Source: Clostridia bacterium (GTDB taxonomy: Bacteria > Bacillota > Clostridia > DUPQ01). Taken from it: 5,164 bases of DNA. Under the pieces are notes generated by a model. The model made no database searches and was not told where the DNA came from. It saw only the letters and a list, made by a program, of their open reading frames with translations. Location of the stretch: assembly GCA_028690885.1 (NCBI GenBank), contig JAQVAJ010000136.1, positions 1 to 5,164 of the forward strand, read 5' to 3'. Positions 1 through 5,134 of the stretch are shown piece after piece. Numbering within the stretch: position 1 is the first letter of the stretch; the number at the start of each line of letters is the position of its first letter. Both the position numbers and the translations under genes were made by a program.

Positions 1-2
1 TA

Positions 3-32
3 ATTATATCATTTAGTCGGTATTTTAATCAA
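3..32 (-). promoter_or_regulatory. Putative sigma-A-type promoter reading out of the left edge
   Basis: On the minus strand a perfect TATAAT (positions 8-3) is preceded, after an 18-base spacer, by TTGATT (32-27), a 4 of 6 match to the -35 consensus. It lies just downstream of the stop codon of the DtxR-like gene, so it would start a separate transcript for an unseen gene to the left, with the start point beyond the window edge. AT-rich DNA gives chance TATAAT matches. The paired -35 and the intergenic position support it, but the downstream gene cannot be seen. Confidence 0.45.
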
Positions 33-40
33 ACAGGTAT

Positions 41-430
41 TTAATTGTCAGGCTTGCTTTTAAGTTTAGTATGTAATTGATGCATTGCATAAACTGTACT
101 GGTAGAAAGATGATGCTCTATCTTTGTAGTCTCTGTTTCTGCTGTCTGATTATCAACAGATAAAACATCTTTTAGGAATTTCAATATAATAATATGTTTT
201 CCTGTTGCCGCTTTGACTGCTTCAATACCTGCGTCTGTAAGAAATATAGGCTCATACTTTAGCTGCACGCAATATCCCATTTTAGTCAGTTTCATAACCG
301 CGTTGTTTGCAGAAGCTTTCTTTACTTTCATTTTTTCAGCCAGATCAGTAAGTCGAACGCCTTTATTGGCATATGATAATTCATAAATGCTTCTTAAGTA
401 GTTCTCCATGGATTGTGTTAATCCGCTCAT
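41..430 (-). CDS. DtxR/MntR-family metal-dependent transcriptional regulator, short form without SH3 domain
   Basis: A predicted cytoplasmic DNA-binding repressor of 129 residues. Residues 5-65 form the N-terminal winged helix-turn-helix: YLRSIYEL at 11-18 matches the first DtxR helix almost exactly, and the recognition helix lies at about 36-49. Residues 66-125 form the metal-binding and dimerisation helices, including KIEHHLS at 103-109. There is no C-terminal SH3-like domain, so the size resembles MntR (about 142 residues) more than DtxR. Residue numbers run in register with DtxR. His79, Glu105 and His106 are kept, but DtxR Met10 is Asn, Cys102 is Thr, Glu83 is Leu and His98 is Glu. MntR ligands Asp8, Glu11 and Glu99 correspond to Asn10, Arg13 and Thr102. 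Metal preference therefore cannot be assigned. I chose the ATG at 430 because a GGTGG ribosome-binding site sits just before it; an in-frame TTG at 457 would add nine residues unlike the family. An iron-box-like operator over its promoter suggests autoregulation. Confidence 0.88.
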   Translation of the reverse strand: MSGLTQSMENYLRSIYELSYANKGVRLTDLAEKMKVKKASANNAVMKLTKMGYCVQLKYEPIFLTDAGIEAVKAATGKHIIILKFLKDVLSVDNQTAETETTKIEHHLSTSTVYAMHQLHTKLKSKPDN

Positions 431-434
431 TTTA

Positions 435-439
435 CCACC
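435..439 (-). promoter_or_regulatory. Ribosome-binding site deciding the start of the DtxR-like gene
   Basis: On the minus strand GGTGG, inside a G-rich run (GGGGCGGTGG) that stands out in AT-rich surroundings, ends four bases before the ATG at 430. GGTG pairs with the 5' part of the anti-Shine-Dalgarno sequence, for which short spacing is suitable. It favours the ATG at 430 over the in-frame TTG at 457. Confidence 0.6.
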
Positions 440-461
440 GCCCCGTATTTTAAACAAAATG

Positions 462-480
462 TTAGGTTAATCTTACCACA
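462..480. promoter_or_regulatory. Candidate DtxR/IdeR-type operator (iron box)
   Basis: The plus strand reads TTAGGTTAATCTTACCACA. Against the remembered DtxR/IdeR consensus TTAGGTTAGCCTAACCTAA it matches 14 of 19 positions, with the left half-site TTAGGTTA perfect. The right half is degenerate (5 of 8), so the dyad is imperfect. It covers the predicted -10 box (470-475) and start region of the minus-strand promoter of the adjoining DtxR-like gene, which is where an autorepressor would bind. The match is seen directly; binding by the neighbouring protein is inference. Confidence 0.55.
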
Positions 481-499
481 TAGATTTATCTAATTTCAA
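470..499 (-). promoter_or_regulatory. Predicted promoter of the DtxR-like gene
   Basis: On the minus strand TTGAAA (499-494, 4 of 6 to the -35 consensus) and TAAGAT (475-470, 4 of 6 to the -10) are separated by 18 bases. The -10 is preceded by TGG, giving an extended -10 (TGn). Transcription would start near 463, leaving a leader of roughly 30 bases before the ATG at 430. The iron-box-like sequence at 462-480 lies directly over the -10 and start point. Confidence 0.55.
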
Positions 500-593
500 C
501 TGATATATTATCTTTTTTTCTGGATACTATGCATTTTTAAGTAAATAAGATGTCATTATCACATTACCGGACAGATAATCTAAATAAAATATA

Positions 594-602
594 TGTTATA
601 AT
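594..602 (+). promoter_or_regulatory. Extended -10 promoter of pepT
   Basis: TGTTATAAT is a perfect TATAAT with the TGn extension. No good -35 lies at the usual 16-18 base spacing (the hexamer there, GATAAT, does not match), which is tolerable for an extended -10 promoter. Transcription would start near 609, giving a leader of about 50 bases before the pepT ATG at 659. Inverted copies of ATTATC/GATAAT at 555-560, 574-579 and 601-606 surround it and could bind a regulator, though in DNA this AT-rich they may be chance. Confidence 0.55.
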
Positions 603-646
603 TATCAGTAGGAAATGATTTGTTTCTACTATTAAAACTGTTTAGA

Positions 647-652
647 AGAGGA
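647..652 (+). promoter_or_regulatory. Ribosome-binding site deciding the pepT start
   Basis: AGAGGA lies six bases before the ATG at 659. An in-frame TTG at 620 would give a longer product, but it has no comparable site and would add 13 residues absent from the PepT family. Confidence 0.75.
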
Positions 653-658
653 TATTAT

Positions 659-1882
659 ATGAAAGTTCATGAAAGATTTTTAGACTATGTAAGATTTGAC
701 ACTACATCAGACCCTTATTCAAAAACATGTCCAAGCACTCCAAATCAAATGGAGTTTGCCAGGTACTTAGTTGAAGACATGAAGAAAATCGGTATTTCAA
801 ATGCATATGTTGATGAATTTGGTTATGTCTACGGTTTCATAGATGCATCTGAGGGTTTTGAGAACGTAGAATCAATAGGATTCATAGCACATATGGATAC
901 ATCTGATGCAGTTAGCGGCAAAGATATTAATCCACGCATTATATCTGATTATACTGGTAATGATGTTGTTCTAAATGAAAAATTAAATATCATTATGGAA
1001 GTAGATAAATATCCTCATTTGAAAAATTATACAGGTCATGACCTTATAGTTACAGATGGCACTACCTTGTTAGGTGTAGATGACAAAGCAGGTATAGCAG
1101 AAATACTTGAAATGGCTGACATTCTTATAAATGACCCTTCAAAGAAACATGGCAGAATATGTATAGCATTCACGCCTGACGAGGAAATAGGAAGAGGTGC
1201 AGACTTGTTTGATGTCAAAAAGTTCAATGCTGCCTACGCATACACTGTAGATGGCGGACCTTTGGGAGATATACAATACGAAAATTTCAATGCCGCTTCA
1301 ACAAATGTTAGAATAACCGGATTATCAGTTCACCCTGGTGGCGCGAAGAATATAATGAAAAATGCAATATTGATGGCTTATGAATTCAATTCACTGCTTC
1401 CTCATTGTGAAACTCCAGCTCATACCGAAAAAAGAGAAGGGTTTTATCATCTACATAATATATCCGGTTCTGAAGAATCAGCGCATATGAGTTATATATT
1501 AAGAGATCATGATTATGAAAAGCTTCAACAGAAAAAGGACCGAATGAAACTAGCTGCAGAATATATTAATAGTATATATGGGGAAAACTCTGTAACTCTG
1601 GAAATAAGTGATACATACCTGAACATGGCAGAAATGTTAAAACCCCATATGCATATTATTGAAAGAGCAAACAGGGCATATGAAGCTCTAGGCTATACAC
1701 CTACAACTCATGCAATCAGAGGAGGAACTGACGGAGCTCGTTTATCTTACATGGGACTTTTGTGTCCTAACATAGCTACCGGCGGACATAACGCACATGG
1801 TAGATTTGAATATGTATCTATTAATGAAATGAATAAGATGGTTTCTGTACTTGTTCATATGGCCTGTGATATTAATCAATAG
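659..1882 (+). CDS. pepT: Peptidase T (tripeptide aminopeptidase)
   Basis: A cytoplasmic zinc aminopeptidase of the M20B family that removes the N-terminal residue from tripeptides, feeding peptide-derived amino acids into metabolism. The product is 407 residues; Escherichia coli PepT is 408. All co-catalytic metal-site residues are present at the expected places: His78 and Asp80 in HMDT, the bridging Asp141 in GVDD, the catalytic base Glu175 with Glu176 in PDEE, Asp198 in TVDGG, and His380 in GGHNAHG. The dimerisation (lid) domain lies at about 210-320 and the second half of the catalytic domain follows; RGGTDGARLS at 354-363 is typical of PepT. There is no signal peptide. It is the only plus-strand gene, diverging from the DtxR-like regulator and converging on prfB, whose last 11 bases it overlaps. 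It ends in TAG. No terminator is visible after it. Confidence 0.96.
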   Translation: MKVHERFLDYVRFDTTSDPYSKTCPSTPNQMEFARYLVEDMKKIGISNAYVDEFGYVYGFIDASEGFENVESIGFIAHMDTSDAVSGKDINPRIISDYTGNDVVLNEKLNIIMEVDKYPHLKNYTGHDLIVTDGTTLLGVDDKAGIAEILEMADILINDPSKKHGRICIAFTPDEEIGRGADLFDVKKFNAAYAYTVDGGPLGDIQYENFNAASTNVRITGLSVHPGGAKNIMKNAILMAYEFNSLLPHCETPAHTEKREGFYHLHNISGSEESAHMSYILRDHDYEKLQQKKDRMKLAAEYINSIYGENSVTLEISDTYLNMAEMLKPHMHIIERANRAYEALGYTPTTHAIRGGTDGARLSYMGLLCPNIATGGHNAHGRFEYVSINEMNKMVSVLVHMACDINQ

Positions 1883-2984
1883 TAGGATTCTGAGTTAAAT
1901 ATTCATTTACGAAAGCATCCAGATTTCCATCCATTACAGACTGTACATCACCAGTTTCATAATTCGTTCTATGATCCTTTACCATAGTATATGGACAGAA
2001 AACATAAGACCGTATCTGGCTTCCCCAGCCTATATCCATCTGTTCACCTTTGAGATCTTCTATTTTTTCTTTGTGTTCTCTTTCTTTAATTTCCTCAAGC
2101 TTGGACATCAGCATTCTCATAGCAGATTCTTTATTCTGATGCTGGCTTCTTTCTGACTGACAGGCTACTACTATATTTGTTGGAAGATGGGTTATACGTA
2201 TTGCTGAATCCGTCTTGTTTACATGCTGACCGCCCTTTCCAGATGAGCGGAATGTATCTATCCTTAAATCTTCAGTCTTAATTTTGACTTCAATATCCTG
2301 CGAAATTTCGGGTATTACTTCACAAGATGCAAAAGAAGTATGTCTTCTTCCCGCTGAGTCAAAAGGAGAAATACGAACAAGTCTGTGTACACCGCTTTCA
2401 CCTCTTAAATAACCATATGCATATTCCCCTTCAACATAAACAGTAACAGACTTTATACCTGCGCCATCACCATCAAGATAATCAGTAACAGTTGCTTTAA
2501 AACCTTTAGATTCAAAATACCTTGAATACATACGAAATAGCATTTCTACCCAGTCGCAAGCCTCTGTTCCACCTGCTCCCGAATGCAAGGTAAGGTAAGC
2601 ATTATTCTTGTCATTAGTTCCGTTAAGAAGAGAATACATGCGAATCTGTATATATGCATTCTTTAAATCTTCCTTTGCAGTTACAAGTTCGTTTTCCAGT
2701 TCCTGGTCCTCAGGATTTTCTTCAGAAAATTCCAATAAGACAAAACAGTCCTCAAGTTTGGTTTTTAAATCTACGGCTTTTGCAGATCTGTCCTTAAGCA
2801 CTTTAATTCTCTGAAGTACTTTCTGTGAATTTTCATTATCCTGCCAGAAAGCTTCCTGCATAGTCTGATGTTCAAGGTTTTCTATTTCATTCCTAGATTG
2901 TTCAGAATCCAAGCTTTTTATGAGCTTTGCTGATTCTGCTTTAATATCATTTAACTCGTTTCTTATTACTCCGTAATCAATCAT
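1872..2984 (-). CDS. prfB: Peptide chain release factor 2 (RF2), frameshift-independent
   Basis: RF2 recognises UAA and UGA stop codons in the ribosomal A site and triggers peptide release. The product is 370 residues, the usual size. An N-terminal helical domain (about 1-110) is followed by the stop-codon-reading domain with the RF2 tripeptide Ser206-Pro207-Phe208 (RISPFDSAGRRHTSF), then the GGQ loop at 251-253 in SSGKGGQHVNKTDSA, whose Gln is normally methylated by PrmC. SPF rather than P-A/V-T separates it from RF1. The residue matching E. coli Thr246 is Ser247. The gene is one continuous frame: the usual CUU-UGA programmed frameshift near codon 25 is absent, and Leu25-Asp26 is encoded as TTG GAT. 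Its ATG overlaps the aminotransferase stop (ATGA), and no Shine-Dalgarno sequence lies at normal spacing, so translation probably depends on coupling. Its TAA lies inside the 3' end of pepT. Confidence 0.96.
   Translation of the reverse strand: MIDYGVIRNELNDIKAESAKLIKSLDSEQSRNEIENLEHQTMQEAFWQDNENSQKVLQRIKVLKDRSAKAVDLKTKLEDCFVLLEFSEENPEDQELENELVTAKEDLKNAYIQIRMYSLLNGTNDKNNAYLTLHSGAGGTEACDWVEMLFRMYSRYFESKGFKATVTDYLDGDGAGIKSVTVYVEGEYAYGYLRGESGVHRLVRISPFDSAGRRHTSFASCEVIPEISQDIEVKIKTEDLRIDTFRSSGKGGQHVNKTDSAIRITHLPTNIVVACQSERSQHQNKESAMRMLMSKLEEIKEREHKEKIEDLKGEQMDIGWGSQIRSYVFCPYTMVKDHRTNYETGDVQSVMDGNLDAFVNEYLTQNPTID
2981..2984 (-). other. ATGA start/stop overlap coupling the aminotransferase gene to prfB
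   Basis: On the minus strand the aminotransferase TGA (2983-2981) overlaps the prfB ATG (2984-2982). The bases just before the ATG (AAAACGCTTAA) contain no Shine-Dalgarno motif; an AGAAAGG lies about 20 bases upstream, too far for normal use. This arrangement suggests termination-reinitiation. The stop is UGA, which RF2, the product of the downstream gene, is itself needed to read. Confidence 0.85.
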
Positions 2985-4150
2985 TTAAGCGTTTTCATAA
3001 ACCTTTCTATACGTTTCAAAGCTTCTTTTATATTTTCAAGCGAACTTGCATATGTTGCTCGGAAAAACCCTTCTCCTGCATCAGAAAATGCTGTTCCTGG
3101 AACTACAAGCACTTTATGTTCCATCAGAAGCCTGTCACAAAACTGTTCTGATGTAAGACCTGTTTTTCTTATATTAGGAAATACGTAAAATGCTCCTTTT
3201 GGCTCAAAACAATCTATACCGATATTCTTAAGGCCATTATAGATATATCTTCTTCTTGCATCATACTCGTTTCGCATATTTATAACATCACCATCACATT
3301 GCTTTAAAGCATCAATTGCAGCATACTGCACGAAAGATGGTGCGCACATTATAGCATATTGATGAATTTTTATCATCTGTGAAATAATATCTCTATGAGC
3401 ACACACATATCCAAGCCTCCAACCTGTCATAGAATAAGCTTTTGAAAATCCGTTTACATATATGACTTTATCATGCATATTTTCAAATTCTGCAAAAGAT
3501 GTATGTTTCATTCCATATGTAAGTTCAGCATAAATTTCATCAGAGATTACCATTATATCCTTTTTTGATAAGTAATCTGCAATAGGTGCAAGTTCCTCTT
3601 TAGTCATTACGGCACCTGTAGGATTGTTAGGATATGCAAGTATAATTGCTTTTGTCTTGTCTGTTATGCATTTTTCCAGCTGATCTACAGTAAGTTTAAA
3701 GCAGTTATCTTCACTAAGCTGTAGTGGTACTGCTTTTGCTCCTGTGAAATTCACACAACCTTTGTAAGCTACAAAACACGGTTGTGGTATTATTACTTCA
3801 TCACCACAACCCGCAATGCTTCTTATCGCTATATCTATAGCTTCGGAAGCGCCCACAGTAATAATTATCTGGTCTTTCGGGTCATAATTTAAATTATATT
3901 TCTGATGCAGCATTAAACTCAATGCTTCACGTAATTGTAAAATACCATTATTTGATGTGTAATGGGTTCTGCCTTTTTCCAATGCATGTATAGCTGACTC
4001 TCTTATCTGCCATGGTGTTGTAAAATCCGGTTCTCCAACCCCTAAGGATATGACATCATCCATACCATGCAGCATATCAAAATATTTTCTTATACCTGAT
4101 GGCGGAGTCTTTTCCACTTCGCTTCTTATAAAATCTTTAGGTTTTTTCAC
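2981..4150 (-). CDS. Class I/II PLP-dependent aminotransferase, AlaT (YugH)-like
   Basis: A fold-type I cytoplasmic aminotransferase of 389 residues, moving an amino group between an amino acid and a 2-oxo acid. Visible features: the N-terminal SGIRKYFD (18-25) and SLGVGEPDF (35-43) active-site segment; GASEA (100-104) at the PLP phosphate; NNPTG at 175-179; Asp204 and Tyr207 in SDEIY contacting the cofactor ring; the Schiff-base Lys237 in GFSKAYSMTGWRLGY; and Arg364 in FFRATYA for the substrate carboxylate. Nothing essential is missing. As remembered, the closest style is Bacillus subtilis YugH/AlaT, an alanine transaminase next to its Lrp-type activator; the same pairing occurs here, so alanine-glutamate transamination is the best guess. 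Aspartate or aromatic activity cannot be excluded. It starts with GTG inside the lrp stop (GTGA) and ends in the prfB start. The next in-frame ATG (Met26) would delete the conserved N-terminus. Confidence 0.93.
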   Translation of the reverse strand: MKKPKDFIRSEVEKTPPSGIRKYFDMLHGMDDVISLGVGEPDFTTPWQIRESAIHALEKGRTHYTSNNGILQLREALSLMLHQKYNLNYDPKDQIIITVGASEAIDIAIRSIAGCGDEVIIPQPCFVAYKGCVNFTGAKAVPLQLSEDNCFKLTVDQLEKCITDKTKAIILAYPNNPTGAVMTKEELAPIADYLSKKDIMVISDEIYAELTYGMKHTSFAEFENMHDKVIYVNGFSKAYSMTGWRLGYVCAHRDIISQMIKIHQYAIMCAPSFVQYAAIDALKQCDGDVINMRNEYDARRRYIYNGLKNIGIDCFEPKGAFYVFPNIRKTGLTSEQFCDRLLMEHKVLVVPGTAFSDAGEGFFRATYASSLENIKEALKRIERFMKTLK

Positions 4151-4623
4151 AATACTATAGCCTCTCTCTGATCCTTTTCCTCTTCTTCAAAAACAAGCTC
4201 ATTCTCCTTGTATTTTTTAAGTACAAAATGAGTTGATGTTGAAGTTACCCCTGATATCGTAGAAAGTTTCTGAGTTACAAAAAGTGCTACTTCTTTCAAA
4301 TCCTTTCCCTCTACTATTGCTGCTATATCAAAAGAACCAGACATAAGATAACATGTTTTTACCTGCTTATAACTGTATATTCTTTTTGCTATTTCTTCAA
4401 ACCCTCTGTCTCTTTCCGGAGCAACCCTTATCTCAATAAAAGCAATTACTATATCATCTTTTGCTTTTTCCCAGTTGATTACTGCAGAGTACCCTGCAAT
4501 AACTTTATCCTGTTCATATTGCTTAATGACTCTTTCAACTTCTTCAACTGTTTTTCCTGTCATAACTGCAAGTTCCTGAGCAGTTAATCTTGCATCTTGT
4601 TTTAACAATTCTAGTATATCCAT
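4147..4623 (-). CDS. Lrp/AsnC-family transcriptional regulator
   Basis: A 158-residue feast/famine-type DNA-binding protein. Residues 1-45 hold the N-terminal helix-turn-helix (LLKQDARLTAQELAVMTGKT, recognition helix about 25-37), closing with the linker motif VIAGYSAVIN at 41-50. Residues 58-138 are the RAM ligand-binding and oligomerisation domain, with IVIAFIEIRV as its first strand and the characteristic GSFDIAAIVEG at 96-106, where Gly96 and Asp99 mark the usual amino-acid site. The last 20 residues are acidic (FEEEEKDQ), beyond the usual end of the family. The ATG at 4623 follows a strong AAGGAAGG at 4639-4632 with eight bases of spacing. The gene overlaps the aminotransferase by four bases (GTGA), so it most likely controls that gene, as recalled for AlaR and alaT in Bacillus subtilis. 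The effector is unknown; alanine is a guess. A terminator-like hairpin sits just upstream. Confidence 0.92.
   Translation of the reverse strand: MDILELLKQDARLTAQELAVMTGKTVEEVERVIKQYEQDKVIAGYSAVINWEKAKDDIVIAFIEIRVAPERDRGFEEIAKRIYSYKQVKTCYLMSGSFDIAAIVEGKDLKEVALFVTQKLSTISGVTSTSTHFVLKKYKENELVFEEEEKDQREAIVL
4161..4167 (-). promoter_or_regulatory. Ribosome-binding site of the GTG-started aminotransferase gene
   Basis: AGAGAGG on the minus strand lies within the last codons of lrp, ten bases before the GTG at 4150. It supports this non-ATG start. It also means the aminotransferase can be initiated independently, unlike prfB downstream, which has no such site. Confidence 0.65.
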
Positions 4624-4643
4624 TTATGTTTCCTTCCTTATAC

Positions 4644-4669
4644 AAAAAAGGAGAACGCTTGGTCCTCCT
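4644..4669 (-). terminator. Intrinsic terminator after the DivIVA-domain gene (or leader attenuator of lrp)
   Basis: On the minus strand AGGAGGAC pairs with GTTCTCCT (one G-U pair) to give an 8-bp stem (4669-4649) with the five-base loop CAAGC, followed at once by a run of U (4648-4644, six in all counting the last stem base). It lies 21 bases after the TAA of the DivIVA-domain gene and its U-run ends 20 bases before the lrp ATG. No convincing promoter fits between the U-run and lrp, so the downstream genes need either read-through or a promoter inside the DivIVA-domain gene. Confidence 0.72.
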
Positions 4670-4690
4670 GAAATTGATTTTTGTGTTGAG

Positions 4691-5134
4691 TTATTTATCC
4701 TCTTCAGTAGAACCTAAAGTTTTTTCCAGAGAATCACTAAATTTCTCCAGAAGCTTTGCCGCATTAGCTTGTAATGTTGCCAATTGTTTTTTAAGATCAA
4801 CTATTTTTTCACGTTCTTCTTCTGCCTTAATCTCTAACTCAGTTACTTCCTTAAAAGCAGACTCTTTTGCCTCTTTTACAATCTGGTCAGATAGTTCATT
4901 GGCTTTGAATAAAGCTTTGGTTATGTTATCTTTCTCTTTATGAAGAGTATCTTCTCTGCCTTTTAATTCCTCGTACTTTTTCTGAACATCATCAATAGTT
5001 TCCTGCATACTATTGATAACTGTATCTTTCTGAGCTATTTTTGCTTCATACTCTTCCATCATTTTTTCTATATATTTGTTTACTTCATCCTTGTTGTAAC
5101 CGCTCATCGAGCTACGGAATCTTTTCTTTGCCAT
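4691..5134 (-). CDS. DivIVA-domain coiled-coil protein
   Basis: A 147-residue protein resembling DivIVA, a membrane-curvature-binding scaffold for cell division and polarity factors in Gram-positive bacteria. Residues 3-30 carry the N-terminal signature (KRFRSSMSGYNKDEVNKYIE, like the FRGYDEDEVNEFL region of Bacillus subtilis DivIVA). Residues 22-140 are highly charged with heptad spacing, forming a long parallel coiled coil with a likely break near 58-75. There is no signal peptide or membrane segment. The N-terminus is about seven residues shorter than B. subtilis DivIVA, and the tip residues equivalent to its membrane-inserting Phe17-Arg18 are Met10-Ser11. The start is fixed by AAGAGG at 5146-5141, six bases before the ATG. 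The gene ends in TAA 21 bases before a terminator-like hairpin. Whether it is the organism's main DivIVA or a paralogue cannot be decided, so no symbol is given. Confidence 0.85.
   Translation of the reverse strand: MAKKRFRSSMSGYNKDEVNKYIEKMMEEYEAKIAQKDTVINSMQETIDDVQKKYEELKGREDTLHKEKDNITKALFKANELSDQIVKEAKESAFKEVTELEIKAEEEREKIVDLKKQLATLQANAAKLLEKFSDSLEKTLGSTEEDK

Noticed and set aside
431..457. N-terminal extension of the DtxR-like gene to an in-frame TTG at 457
   Set aside because: It would add nine residues (MFKIRGGGK) encoded by the GC-rich ribosome-binding-site region; the ATG at 430 has a suitably placed GGTGG and gives residue numbering in step with DtxR.
620..658. N-terminal extension of pepT to an in-frame TTG at 620
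   Set aside because: No ribosome-binding site precedes it, whereas AGAGGA lies six bases before the ATG at 659, and the 407-residue product matches the family length.
1036..1227. 63-codon open frame on the minus strand within pepT
   Set aside because: It lies wholly inside the conserved catalytic region of pepT, resembles no family and is a shadow frame.
1971..2156. 61-codon plus-strand open frame rich in Phe within prfB
   Set aside because: It is antisense to the conserved C-terminal part of RF2. Its hydrophobic look comes from the complement of Lys/Glu-rich codons.
2608..2814. 68-codon Ser/Phe-rich plus-strand open frame within prfB
   Set aside because: It is antisense to the RF2 N-terminal helices; the composition is typical of a shadow of charged coiled-coil sequence.
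4637..4642. TATAAG as the -10 box of a dedicated lrp promoter
   Set aside because: The hexamer 17 bases upstream (GGACCA) matches the -35 consensus at only two positions, there is no TGn extension, and transcription would start within or next to the ribosome-binding site. Not listed as a feature.
4590..4943. 117-codon plus-strand open frame spanning the lrp start and the DivIVA-domain gene
   Set aside because: It runs antisense across the terminator hairpin and two well-supported genes and shows no recognisable domain. Long shadow frames opposite coiled-coil genes are common.
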